Source: Voacanga thouarsii (lineage: Eukaryota; Streptophyta; Magnoliopsida; Gentianales; Apocynaceae). Taken from it: a stretch of 64,000 nt of DNA. This document shows, piece by piece, positions 38,461-50,455 of this stretch; positions within the stretch are counted from its first letter, which is position 1; each line of letters starts with the position of its first letter. The DNA lies in the NCBI GenBank assembly GCA_026120185.1, contig JANUWF010001059.1, positions 1,099,001 to 1,163,000 on the forward strand. Direction: 5' to 3'. Below the pieces are notes generated by a model. The model ran no database searches. It was not told the origin of the DNA and saw nothing but the letters and a program-made list of their open reading frames with translations. Made by a program: the position numbers and the translations under genes.

Positions 38461-38772
38461 GCTGATTGTTCTACACTTTTTCCTATTAATTTTTCACTCT
38501 TATTTTTTTTTTCTATTTTCATGTCTTTTCTAGTTAGTCCTGCACTTTTCTTTTGTATACTATTTTCTTTCTTTTATTTTGATTTATTTTTCTTTTTCTA
38601 GTTTTTATGCTTTGGTATGTTTCTTTTATTTTTTTAAGTACTTCGACACTGTCTCTTTCTCCAAGAATTCAACTCTTGTATAGAGGAATGCACCATCAAT
38701 GGAAGTAATTTATTTCTTATCTTTTCCCCATTTATGATTGTCCTATGGCACTATTTTCTTGTTCTATTTGTT

Positions 38773-38815
38773 TGGCCATTGAGGACAATGTCCAGTTTAA
38801 GTGTGGAGGAGTGGT
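38773..38815 (+). other. Internal polypurine-like module of Athila element
   Basis: TTGAGGACAATGTCC contains the 11-base palindrome GGACAATGTCC (one central mismatch) and is followed by AAGTGTGGAGGAGTGG. It resembles the true polypurine tract region at 40252-40285 and the modules at 49985-50021 and 50281-50320 in the other pol-less element. Confidence 0.55.
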
Positions 38816-39434
38816 TAGAATGATAATTCTTCTATACTTCAACAATTTTATGCTTCATTCTTCTTTGACCTTTTGAGAGCAAAAAATTTTTTTCGAACTT
38901 TTTCTAATTTTCTTTGAGCTGTCAAGATATATTTTTAATGCATGTCTTTGTGATAGATCGTAGAGGATATGTTATATATCATTTATGACTTATGCATGAC
39001 TTTTTGCACGCACTTGGACTAAGTAGTTCTTGATCAAATGCTTTACATTGTTCTTAAACCTATTTTTTCCACTAAAATTCATTGAGCATTCTAGAATTTA
39101 CTTGAATACCTTTCGAGGTGAAATAAGAAAGACATTCATGATTTAACTTAGGGATGATGATAATAGGCCTTCTTTAGATAGTTTGAGCTTTTCAAGCCTA
39201 CCTATTTTATATTATCCCTAGTGCCTATTTTGAGCCTAAATGGTAAATTTCTTTCTTAAAACCCATTAGCATACTTTGTCCATTACTTCGTCCTGGGAGT
39301 TTGATTTATCTTCCAAATCTTTGATTGCTCTTGATGGATAAAAGTACATGTAGGAGAATGTTGAGGGAGAATACTTGTGGAAAGATCATGACTTGTTACT
39401 TTCAATTATACATCAATAGTTGTGTTGAGTTGGG

Positions 39435-39600
39435 AAATGAGAAACGAAAGAGAAGAAAATGAAAAAGAAAGATTGAAAGCAAAAAGAAAATAAAAAGCTG
39501 CTAGAAAAAATGGAAAGAGAAAAACTGAGAAAGAAACAATAGGAGCATTTGAAAAAAGAAGAGGAAAAAGAAAGAAAAATTGAAAGAGAAAGAAAAGAAA
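39435..39600 (+). repeat. Purine-rich tract in Athila 3' UTR
   Basis: About 165 bases made almost only of A and G, in GAAA/GAGAA units. It gives a spurious Phe/Leu/Ser frame on the other strand. Confidence 0.8.
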
Positions 39601-40265
39601 GATCACAAGAAGAATGGTGGCTGAGCTATAGGCATTTCTGAAAAACTTGAGTTCACATCAAGTGCTTAGCACCATTGCAGAAATTTTGAATGATCTTGTG
39701 AAAAAAAAAAAAAATTATTGATGAGTTGAGCATGATCGATGAAAATGTAGGATTTGCTTGAACTTTACTGTAATTACTATACAAGGTTATGGGTTTTGAT
39801 TGGTTTTGGAATTGGATAGCAAGAGAAGTTTGGAATTTCTTGATACATTTTGTTTATCCTTTTCTTGTGAACTCTCATCCTCTTGGATATTTGATTTTCC
39901 TATATCCTTTATTTGACAAGCTACGTTACAAGCCTTTTAGCCTTACATTACAAGCTTGAAAGTCCTACTTGACCTAAGTAGAATCATGCTATGTCTCGGA
40001 TTAGTGGAGAGAGTGTATGAAAAGTAAGCTTATGGAATGCATTTTTTTTTTAAACTAAATTCTTTCCAATGCTTTGAGAATATTGTTAAGTATTGAGATG
40101 GTTCTACTAGTCAATCTTCACTTACACAAGTCTTGTATTTGTCTAGTAGCTTGTGTTTTGTTGTCTTGATTAAAGAACGCATTGAAATACTATTTTGAAA
40201 TTGATTGAGCGATTTTGTGAAAACTTTTCCTACTTATCTTTGATACTTTGCTTGAAGACAAGCAA

Positions 40266-40285
40266 AGAGCTAAGTGTGGGGGAAT
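40266..40285 (+). other. Polypurine tract of Athila element
   Basis: TAAGTGTGGGGGAATTGA immediately before the LTR start TGATAGGG, after GAAGACAAGCAAAGAG. This is the standard Athila 3' signature. Confidence 0.85.
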
Positions 40286-41742
40286 TGATAGGGTTTAAAT
40301 TAGTCATATTTTTCTTAGTTATTTGAGACTATTTTCTGATATATTTTGTTCAATAACTAGTCATATTCCTTCATATTTGAGATTTTGCTCCTGGAAAGAT
40401 ATTTTGTGCATTATTTCAGATTTTAGGGGTAAAATAAGATAAAAACGTCGCAAAACAGAACAAAGGCGGCGCCGGCTATGACAGAGGATCTAGCGTCGGC
40501 CACGTGCTGCTGGCACGTACTTTGAGATGACGAAAAAGTAAGTGATACAGAGCTGAACAGAACTAAACCGGCGCCGGCTAGGGAGCTGGAAATGGTGCCA
40601 GCTGCATTCTGGAAAGGTTACGTGAAAATCAAGAAAAAAATCGACGAATGATTGGAGAAACAGAACATAACTGGTGCCAGCTGTGCCATGATGTTAAGGC
40701 GGTGCCTTGATTTTCATACACATTTTTTGATAATCTGCAGAGTTTTAGTATTTTCCTACTTCTAATAGGCTAAAAACCCTATACCAACGAATTTAAGCAC
40801 TTCTGAAGCCTACAAATAGAGGGAAAACACAAGAGAAAATGGGGAATTTATAGATCATAACAGAAAATCACTCAAATCAAATGAGGAATTCTACCAAATC
40901 AAGGAGGATTGTGCAAGAAGGTCTTCAAATGAAGAAGGAGGAGGCTTGTCTATGAGTGCTTTCTTTTACTTTGTTTTCTTTTTCTTGGACAATGATGTGT
41001 TAATTGTTTTGTTGTAATTCAACATTGTTTTCAGTATTCATGATTTTTAGAGTTATTTGAGCTTTTGATTAATTTGTTGTTCTTATTAGTATTTAATTAC
41101 TTTTGCTTGTTACGAGATTAGTTAGTTGTTTCTTTCCATTAACTTACTGGACCAAGGGGGTTAATTGATGAGAACTGATAATTAAAGGTTAATTGATGTC
41201 TGCCGAGACCAAGGACTCGTTGGTTAGCTTCATGTTTTAAGTTTGCCGAGACCAAGGAAATTTAATCAAAGATTGTGTTTAATGCATCTTTTGAGTGAAT
41301 TTGTTGATATGAGACCAAGTAATGCTAATTTATCTAGAAGATAGTGATTTCATAGATTGACCAAAGAAGTGAATCTACCTTAATCCTTTATAATGCCAAG
41401 AGTATGATTAATTATGATAATGATTAGGTACTTAAGATCATGTTTGTCAAAATAATGGTTTGAGTTACATAACTCTCCATCCTTGAGATGTATATATTCT
41501 TTTATTTTCTTTTATTTTCCTTTTTATTTCGTTTTCACTTTATTGAGTCGGTTAAATAATAAAAGAAAAGTGATTAATGCATACTTGTTCTTGGAGGATC
41601 GACACTCGTTTGAACCCTATGCTATGCTTAATGATGAGTACGCTTGCTTATATGTGTAATTTAGGGTTAACATTTTAATTTAAACTTGGTTGGAAATGTA
41701 CTTATTTTTATATATTTTTTATACCTAAATCCATACACATCA
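40286..41742 (+). repeat. Athila 3' LTR (1457 bp)
   Basis: TGATAGGGTTTAAATTAG to CATACACATCA. It aligns with 10875-11758 plus 15950-16628 but lacks both tandem duplications present there. Confidence 0.93.
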
Positions 41743-42276
41743 GCTATCCATAATAGAGCAGCAATCTTTCTCAAAAATGACTTTGCAACCATTGTTACAT
41801 AATTAGCTAATGCTTAAGTAAGTGATATTTCAGCTCATCAATTAATAATACTTATTTTATAATGGTTGATGATCCTTTACCAATATCACCTATGCCAAGA
41901 ATTTTTCATTTCTTTTTGTCTCCAAAGGTAATGAATCTATCATTTATAGTTTACACATCTTCTAATAGAGCTGCATTTTCAGTCATGCGTCTTGAATATC
42001 CACTATCTAAAAACCACTTTGTTACGCTCATTTTCTCCAATGAATATACTTATACAAGAGAAGGGAGAGTGATTTTTAGTACCCATATTTTCTTGGGTCC
42101 ACAGGGGTTAGTAATGGTTCCTCTAATTTTCCAAGTTGTTTTTGCACCGGTTTCAACTTTCTTCTTAATATGACACTTAGGTGCTTTGCGTCCAGATTTT
42201 TCACAATACGTGCACAACTTGTGTGTCATATATGATGAGGTGGCTATCTTAAGGTTACAAAAACACTTAGCCATCT
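41743..42276 (-). pseudogene. SIRE gag-protease remnant
   Basis: The minus strand from 42274 reads a damaged zinc knuckle, CTYCEKSGRKAPKC, with Arg for the His. KKKVETGAKTTWKIRG and TNPCGPKKIWVLK follow, the usual SIRE gag-to-protease linker, and then a broken protease region to 41743. The minus frame joins the pre-integrase frame at 10874 after removal of the Athila insertion (ATAGC/ATAGT on the minus strand), which proves the two belong together. The N-terminal gag and 5' LTR are missing at about 42280. Confidence 0.82.
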
Positions 42277-42289
42277 CATGAAAGCCTAG

Positions 42290-43487
42290 GTAGGCCAGGG
42301 TTTACCTAATCAGCCTAAAACTGATTTAACTAGCTCTTTTATTAATTAATCGATCCATATGGCCCCAATATAAAACTACCCAAAATAATTAATTAATAAT
42401 TTAATTAAATGAAATTGGCCAATAAATCATTCTATCTCAAACAAATAGTTAATTGTACCATTGGAATAATTCTTCCATTATTAAATTTACTCATTAAGCT
42501 GATATAATAAATAAATTTATTAAGGTTTCTTGAGCTACTCTGGGGATTAAAAGACATTATTCATGGCTACTAAAATGACCAAAATATCCTTACTAACAAA
42601 TAGTTATATTTTTATCATTTTAAGTATTTCATTTATCACCATATAGAAGTATTGACCACAAGAATAATATTGCAAGTGTAGTGTCCTCGACTTATAGGTG
42701 TAATGAAAAAAATATCCCTCTACGTAACACCTATCATTAAGATAGAAAAATCGTACTAATAGATTTCTCAATGACATCTACCATCCTTTGATAACTAGTT
42801 GGATAATCTATGACTTCCAGTATGTATCCACTTATGTCAGGGAATTATCCAAAAACATACAAACTTAGTCACGTTTCTCATTTTTCTGGATTATTTAGAT
42901 TATCCCGGACAATCACAAGGGGGTGACGTCTTCCCTAAACGAAGTAAAAAAAATTTATTGTATAAGTCCGTCTTAATTAACTAAAGTCATACACCTAATG
43001 TACAAGGTTATTGGCCTTGTATTAAGACGTCACCATCGTATATCAAAGTGTATAAGTCTAGCTTGATCATACCACCAACTTATATTTAAGTTTTAGGGTA
43101 CTCGTCCATGCAATAGTAGCAACATACCAATTAAAGATTATTAGCGCGTGGTCTAGTTCTACGTATTCCTAATACACTTACGTTATTAGCATGAATAGAC
43201 TACTCACTGGTTAAAGATAAGCTATTCCCTATTTAGAAATCACAGTGTAATGATCTAAACTTTGATAAAATACCCAGGTTCATCAATTGATCAAGAACAT
43301 TTTTTGCTTATGTGTCAGTAGCCTATACCCTACACGTTACTGTAAAAGTATGACCCAATCCCATAGATTACTTATTAAGGCACTTAGACCTTAATTTGCA
43401 CATATATGTAAATAAATAACCACTAATGAATAAAACATTTTATTAATTTTCAAAATACATAGTCTATTTTGGCCATATATTCTAATA
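42290..43487 (-). repeat. Truncated LTR of Angela/Tork-like copia element
   Basis: Begins TATTAGAATATATGGCC on the minus strand, right after the PPT-like GGAGGAGAT (43488-43496). It covers the U3 part, with blocks shared with the solo LTR at 2308 (CCCCCTTGTGATTGTC, GGATGGTAGATGTCATT). Compared with that copy, the last 700 bases or so (R-U5) are absent at the SIRE junction near 42280-42300. No duplication is seen at the junction, so a deletion is likely. Confidence 0.72.
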
Positions 43488-44660
43488 ATCTCCTCCTTGC
43501 ACTAAAAAGACTGTGAGAGTCCAAATGTGCTTACCCCTATGATGTCCAAGTATCTTTAGAATAGTTTCTCTGTTAAGGGCTTAGTAAATAGGTCCTCCAG
43601 ATTAGTTGTGGAGGAAATCTAATAAACCAATATCTCCCATTTCTAGATGAACTCCCAGATTAGATGATACTTCCTTTCAATATACTTGCCCTTCCTATAA
43701 TTTTTTTGCATTGTGATATAGCTCCAGAATTGTCACAATATATAGTAATAAACCTATCCATTTATGGTACAACTCCAAGTTCTATAAGAATTTTCTGAAG
43801 CTAAATTTCTTCTTTTAAAGCTTTTGAAGCTGCTACATACTCAGTTTCAATGATAGAATTAGCAATGTAAGATTGCTTAACACTTTTCTATGAAATAGCC
43901 CCTCTAGACAAAGTGAAAACATATCCACTAGTAAATTTTCTATCACCTTTATCTACTTGGAAGTCTAAGTCAGTGTATCCGGTAAGAATTAAATCATCAA
44001 CTTTGTAGACAAGCATATAATCCCCCGTTCCCTTTAGGTACTTGAGTATATACTTCATAGCTTGCTAATGTTCTTCCTTTGGGTTTGATTGATATCTACT
44101 AACCATGCCTACTACAAAGTAGATATCTAGCATTGTATAAAGTATAGCATACATGAGACTTTCCACTACCGAAGTATAATGAATCACACTCATTATTTTT
44201 TTCTTCTCATGTCTTATGACACTATTTAAAAGACAAGGTCAATCCATGCTTAAAGGATATGATTGCCCCTTTACACTGATCCATACTAAACTTAACTAAT
44301 ATCTTGTTAATATAAATAGATTGGGATAATCCTAACATTCTTTGCTTCCTATTACTAAGAAGTTTTATACTACAAATATAGCTAGCTTCTTCTGTATCTT
44401 TCATGCTAAATTGACTTGATAGCTAAACCTATATAGATGACAATATCATCTACATAAAGGACACGTTGTTCCCTTCTAACTTCCTATCTACGCATGGTTC
44501 ATCCATGTTTTGTATGAAACCATAACACTTTACAGTCTCATTAAAATGTATATTCTATGCACATGATGCTTGTTTAGGTCTATAAATGGATTTCTTAAGT
44601 TTATAGACTATATGTTCTTGGATTTTTGCAATAAAGTATTTAGGTAGGTCATATTAGTAT
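43488..44660 (-). pseudogene. Angela/Tork-like copia RT and RNase H (5'-truncated, degenerate)
   Basis: The minus strand from 44650 reads YKLKKSIYRPKQAS (usually GLKQAS), GFIQNMDEPCV, LYVDDIVI (44433-44459), then KRMLGLSQSIYINKILVKFSM, MYAML and VSRYQSNPKEEH. These are followed by ILKYLKGT and the RNase H motifs SGYVFTLS, ETEYVAASKA (near 43840) and IYCDNSGA. The order and wording match Angela-type copia elements. Stops and shifts occur throughout. Integrase and gag, expected above 44660, are absent. Confidence 0.88.
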
Positions 44661-46180
44661 GAGCATGGAAGCATATTGATTTTGAAATCAAATATTTAAA
44701 AGTTAGTCACCCAACTCTCTACCAAACTCACACCACACAAAAACACTAACTGCAATGCAAATAACACCCTTGAGATTTGAGTGAGTCTAGCCAACATTAA
44801 AGACACCTAAACTCCATAATCTAATAGGAGATTAGAACACCAAGGATAGAAATTTGAGGGTACCCAAATTTAAACCCAAATAGAACCTTAGAGTAGAAGA
44901 AATTATAAGACCCAATTTAGAGAAAAAGAAAAAGATTATCCCTTGGAATTTAGAGGCTAAAATTATAGGTGAAACAAATCCCTTTGATAGGTCTTGATTG
45001 ATATAAAAATCATCAAATTGGATCACCCTCACATCTCTCTTCAAGAGAGAATATCTAAACTTTCAAAATGTAATGTCTAAAATCTGTTTAACAAGAGCTT
45101 TAATGGGGTATATATAGGCCCCAAGTTACCCTAGCTAATTAGTAAACTAAAACCTAAAATTAAGTGGCCTTAATATAAGTTTTTAGGCTATGAAATATAA
45201 TGCAAGCCATAAAAAATAAATTTACATCAAAATAAAACCAGAACTAAGTTGAACAAAATAGCTAGAGATTGCTTGACATGAGCCAGTGTCAGTTCAATAG
45301 CTTGGGTCAGCACCGATTCAACTCTATCTTGAAATCGCTGGTAAACAACAGCTAGTCAGTATCAGTTTCCTGCCCCAAGCCAGCACCAGGTCAATTCTAC
45401 TCGTTGTGGTCTTCGTTGCTCTATGCCCAGCCGACACCGGGTATTCTTCCCCGTTCCTTCCTTCACAAAATATGTCTCCATTGCTCTCTAAAGTGCTCCC
45501 ATATGTTTCTCTTGACCTTCCAAATAACTTTGAAGCCAAACTTGTTGCTCGTTGAAGCTCTCTTGGATTGCATTTCGCCTTCATCTCTCTTGATGTCCAA
45601 TCATTGGCCATGTGGTTACTTGACCCTCCACAAGAATTATTATCTTTTTTGTATCCATTTGGCATTTCCTTTTACATCTATTTCTTTACACATCCTTTGG
45701 TCTTTAGTTTGTTAAATTTGTTACTTAGTGAACTCCCTTGAATCCTTTTGAATATTGATCTTACCCAAAGAGCTATAAAGTGTGATTTTGCTCTTCTTTC
45801 TCCTTCTTGGATTTGGCCTTCATGCTTGAGATGATTCCTATTTTATCCCTCTTATTTAGGTCGATTCAATCTTGAATCGACATACCATGTTGTTTGAGTT
45901 GATTTCCCTACATTACAATTCAAACAAGAATTTTTGTGTGAAGGTAAACTTTTGGCTTTTGGTCCTCACTAGCTCCCTTATTTTCTCTCTTCACAACCTA
46001 AACACTTAACCTTATTTTACCCCTACTCATTTTCTTCTTCTCAACCTCTTATTTAGTTCTCTCTTGCACCATACTACTTTGTGTTTGCCTCACTCTATAC
46101 TTTTTTACTCTCCTTTTTTCTCTTTTTATCTCTAACTCTTTTATCTCAACCCCTTCTTTTTTAGCTCCCTCTCTTTTCTT
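44661..46180 (-). other. Unassigned AT-rich region, possible LTR remnant
   Basis: No recognisable gene. The minus strand has a TATA-like GCCTATATATACCCC (45104-45119). Repeated GCC-AGC-ACC-GG-type motifs (45285-45440) resemble those in the Athila LTRs. The upper end (45950-46180) is a Lys/Glu-rich continuation of the protease-side ORF on the minus strand. It may hold the 3' LTR of the gypsy element at 46181, but I cannot define edges. Confidence 0.35.
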
Positions 46181-47307
46181 TCATTTTTTCTTCTCACAGT
46201 TTTTCCCCTTCTTTTTCTCTCTTCTTTTCCTTTCATTCTTTCTCAAAAGATTTTGATCTTTTGTAACCTCGTTAAGGGACATTGAGAGAAAAGTAAACTT
46301 TTTTCTTTCTTTGCTTAATGCATAAGTGTTTCTTCCCCCGTTGTACATCACCACTCTGTCAAACATCCAAGGCCTTCCCAAAAACAATTCTCTAACATGC
46401 ATAGGCATCACAATACAAACTACTTCATCTTCATACTTCCCCATGTTAAAGGTCATTTTGGCTTATTTGTTTACCTTCACCTCACTACAATCATTCACCC
46501 ATTGAAGCTTGTGAGGCTTAGGATGCTTTTTGGTCTCAATACCCAACTACTCCATTGATGTAGTACTTATAATATTTGTATAACTTGCACCATCTGTCAT
46601 TATACTACATGGAATTTGATTAATTTTACATCTTAAGTAGAAAATATTTTCCCTTTATGAATCATTCATATCCTCCATAATTAAGTACCTAAAAGTCTAC
46701 GAGCAATACCAACTAGTGAACTCCTTTGCCCAACAACTTTTCCCTTTTCACCATCTTCTCCCTCTCTAGGCTTTGTGGTCTCTATAGACAATGGTGTTAG
46801 TGTTTTACTCTTTACAACCTTATATATTCTCTCTTTCTTTTGTTGATGTGAGCTCTCTCCTAATTTATAGTTACTTGTAGTATTTTTGGGACCTTCATCT
46901 TTACTACGTATTTGTTCCTCATCAAACTCAACATTATTATGCTCAACACCTTCTTTGTCATCCCCATGCTGGCTCTCTATCTCTTGCACCAAATGATTTA
47001 CCTATTTTTCCTTATGCCCCTTCTCAATCTTTTGGCGTGATAAATCTTGACTTTTAGCTTCTTTTTCTATCTTCTTCTCTTTTCCAAATTCATGCAACTC
47101 ATTTTGCTCAATCATTTCAACCTTTTCTTCTTTTGTATTTCATTATTTCTCATCATCCACAATATTTTCCTTGACTTCAAACTTAGCTTCTTATCTCTCT
47201 TCATTTTGCTTCAACATCATTCAAGTGCTTCTCTTATTTCATTGCTAGATAACTCCAAGGATTCCCAATAACAATTAGATGAAGTGTGTTTATAACTACA
47301 ATAATGT
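46181..47307 (-). pseudogene. Gypsy aspartic protease with gag-like linker, second part (degenerate)
   Basis: The minus strand down from 47307 reads SYKHTSSNCYWESLELSS, then a long Lys/Glu/Arg-rich linker with stops, then RLLGTLIMEDMNDSKRENIF. The protease follows: active-site area MTDGASYTNIIST, where DGG is usual, KKHPKPHKLQWVNDC, FNMGKYEDEVVCIVMPM and LFLGRPWMFDR with VVMYNGG. The GKY.DEV.C...LLGRPW.FDR wording is that of plant gypsy/chromovirus proteases. A Lys/Glu-rich tail follows. RT is absent downstream. The first part lies at 61661-62090. Confidence 0.75.
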
Positions 47308-48829
47308 TGATGCGTAAATTTTAGGTATAAAAATATCATCAAATTTTGATCAATCCCTTAGTCAAGTTTTAATTAAAACATTAATCCCAAAATATACATA
47401 CGAGCAAATATACTAATTGCAAACACAGTATAGGGAATTAACGAGTATTAATCCTTAAAGGAATAAGTACACAATAATCATTTTTCATTCATTATTTAAC
47501 CGACCAAAATAAAGTGAGAAAATAATAAAAAGAAAAATAAAGAAATATGTACAACTCAAGGATGTAGGATTATGCAATTTAGACAAGTATCCTAGAAAAC
47601 ATGATAATGAACCAACTAGCAATTCTCTCAATTAATTATCATCGTGGCATCATGAAGGAATATAAAGTAAAATTTAATTGTTTTCCAAGCCATGAATCTA
47701 CTTAGATAAATTCCATTTCGTTTTTTAATCCATAGAATTACTATCTTTTGATTAATATTAACAGGTTTGCCAATCAAGCTAACATAACCAAAACATGTAT
47801 TAGGTTCAATTCTTTATAAGCATGAAATTAGCTAATAATCCTTTGCTCGAGGTGAAATCAACTAATCTTTGATTACTTAGTCCTATAATCTTAACTTTGT
47901 CACTCAAGTCCATTAAAATTAAACAAATACAAAATCAATGCAATGAAATTACTAACATCGTTGTCTTAAGTCAATTAGAAGAACTCGCATCCATAACTAA
48001 TGATAACAAGTAACCAAATACCAAAGATGATAAAGAATCGTTCAAATAACTAAATTAACACAAAATCGGGAATCCCAAAATAATGTTAAATTACAATAAA
48101 AACGCTGAATACACCATTGTTAAAGGAAAAGAAAATAAAGATAAAAGAAAGCACTCGTAGACAAACCTCTTTCTTCACCCTTAAAGACTTTCTTGAATAG
48201 TCCTTCTTGATTGGGTGAATTCCTCTTTCAATGAGTGATTTGAATTTAAGCTCTTGGATCCACCTCCACATATATGTATTCTCTTGTGTTTTATCTTGCT
48301 TTTATAGCCCATTTGGATGCTAAATTCATTACTTGAGAGATCTTGGGCGAGTAGGAATTAAAAAATACCAAAATATTTAGAAAATTTCTAAATTCGTGCA
48401 CAGAATTTTTGCCTTCCAGAGCGGGCCTGGCGCCAGGTACCTTCGACCCACCTAGCACCAGGTATAATTTGTTCTTGTTCTAAATTTTTGCTCTGTTTTT
48501 GCGGGCCGAACAAAACGGACTGGCACCTGGTCCACTTGCCTGACCCGGTACCAGGTTTATTTTGTTATTTTTTGCTGAAAATTGGCTGAATTTTCGCTGC
48601 TTGACCAGAATGGACCCTACACCTAGTCCTTTAGTTGGGCCTGGCGCCAGGTGCGTTGTGGAATTGTTCACTTTTTGCTCGAATTTAACTTAAATCTGCA
48701 TCAATTTTCCAAAAACACTTTTTGCAAGTAAAATGTCAAATAGGAAGGAATATGCCTAGTTATTACAACAAATGTATCATAAAATAACCTCAAATAACTA
48801 AAATAATAATAATAATTTTAACCCTATCA
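47308..48829 (-). repeat. 3' LTR of the non-autonomous Athila-like element
   Basis: 1522 bp. On the plus strand it starts TGATGCGTAAATTTTAGG and ends ACCCTATCA. It aligns with 51447-52016, 56356-56918 and 61272-61660. It contains repeated CCTGGCGCCAGGT-type motifs at 48425-48655 and a TATA box at 48297-48309. Confidence 0.9.
48297..48311 (-). promoter_or_regulatory. TATA box of the Athila-like LTR
   Basis: The minus strand reads GGGCTATAAAAGCAA. It is conserved in the partner LTR at 56767-56781. Confidence 0.6.
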
Positions 48830-48870
48830 TATACCACACTTGAACTTTTGCTTGTTCTTAAGTAGACAAG
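48830..48870 (-). other. Polypurine tract region of the Athila-like element
   Basis: The minus strand reads AAGTTCAAGTGTGGTAT directly before the LTR, preceded by AAGAACAAGCAAAA. This is a decayed version of the CAAGTGTGGGGGA signature. Confidence 0.6.
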
Positions 48871-50455
48871 ATTTAAAACACTAAGCATTTAGAATAAGAC
48901 AAAATAATTTAGCAAACTTTCCCTTAGAAAATTCATCCATAATGAAAACATAACCTTCTGCCAACCTTAAATATAAACTTGTCATTCACTCAACCATTTT
49001 AAAACCTTGTAAACTCATGTATAAATCAGACAATCCTAAGGCTATCAAAGTTAAGTTACACAAGCTTACATCAAGTACAAGAAAATCATCTTACTCCTTA
49101 AGCAAAAACACAGATAACATAAATCATACAAGTCAAGCCATTTAACTAATTCAAACATTATAAACTCAAATTTACTCAACTCAAGTAATGAGCTAAGAAA
49201 AACACTCAATTCTCTTTATTCCTCTCAAATTTTTTTTCAATGACTTAGGGAATTGATAGCCTCAAGTGTATGGATTTCTCTTCACACACCGTATTGGCCC
49301 TCTTTTGGTCATCATTTTTTCTCTCTTTTCTCTTTCTTTCCTTACCTTCTTGCCTTCGGGATAGCCTTAAGAGAGTGTGATGCTTCTTTATTTTTTCTCT
49401 TTCACTTACCGTATTGGCCCTCTTTTTAGCAAAAGGTGTTTCTCTATCTCTCTATCTCTCTCTCTTTTTTCAACAAATGAAAGCAAATTTTTTTCAACTT
49501 TCATTCTTTCCTTTTCACTCAAAATTTTTTTTTTAATTTCCTCACATTCCTTATTCCTAACTCAAAGTCAAGAAAACTTTAAATCTATAATACAAGAATT
49601 AATCAACTCTTCACATATTTCATCATATCATCCATATTCAAAGTTAAAAAATAAAATATAACTCAAATACCAAATACAACCAATGTTAACTTAAATTCTC
49701 AAGACTTAGAAAAATTCAACTTAATACACAAGTTTATCTTTTTATAAAAACCAACTATACTAAATGACAAATCTATATCCAAAGTTAAAAGGAAAATCAT
49801 CACTCTATTATAGACAAATAAGCTCAATTTCGCTCCAAAATCTCCAAACTTTCAAATTTTCAAAATTTTCATTTTTTTCAATTTTTTAACAAAATTGTTT
49901 GATACCAAGAAAACACCAAAATGATACCAAGAAAACAGCAAGATCATTGATAAAAACTTGGTCAAAGAATATCACTAAACCACTCCCCTACACTTAAATA
50001 GGACAATGTCCTCATTGGACAAAAATTAACATAAGAAAGCATCTCAAAAGGGACCAAGAATAATAAAGGGGTAGAAAGTTTAAGCAACACTCCCCAAGTG
50101 CAATAACGCTCCAAGCAATATGAACTTGGAAAAGAAAGAAAAGCTTGTCCAAGAGGAATTTATCCAACCTTCAAAACAAAACACAAATAAAAACGTAAAG
50201 AAAATAATAATAAAAGAAATACATACCTAAATAAAAGAAAACAAACTAAAAATCCTAAGAAAGCAAATAAAGACACGACTCACTTCCCCACACTTAAGAT
50301 GGAAAATATTTTCCTTATTACTAAGGGAAATAACACCTAACAACTCTAAACACAAAACAACGATACAAACTCTTTCCATTCATCAAACATTTGAAAAAGA
50401 AATTAATGCTCATTGGAAAATATAGTCATGATGAAAGTAGAAATAAGAGAGGGTT
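48871..50455 (-). other. 3' UTR of the Athila-like element
   Basis: No gene. Two polypurine-like modules occur on the minus strand. One at 49985-50021 reads TGAGGACATTGTCC followed by AAGTGTAGGGGAGTGG. One at 50281-50320 has GGAAAATATTTTCC followed by AAGTGTGGGGAAGTG. A CT-rich run lies at 49441-49466. Confidence 0.55.

Larger units (their letters stand above)
38461..40269 (+). other. Athila 3' UTR, no gene
   Basis: Long AT-rich region. It holds a polypurine-like module at 38773-38815 and an almost pure purine run at about 39435-39600 (GAAAGAGAAGAAAATG-like), more than 150 bases. Open frames here are short and lack motifs. Confidence 0.6.

Noticed and set aside
39406..39606. 66-codon Phe/Leu-rich membrane-like peptide (minus)
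   Set aside because: Antisense of the purine-rich tract.
45324..45715. Overlapping frames of 113 (minus) and 103 (plus) codons
   Set aside because: No domain recognised; part of the minus frame may be a late, decayed stretch downstream of the gypsy protease, but evidence is too thin for a gene.
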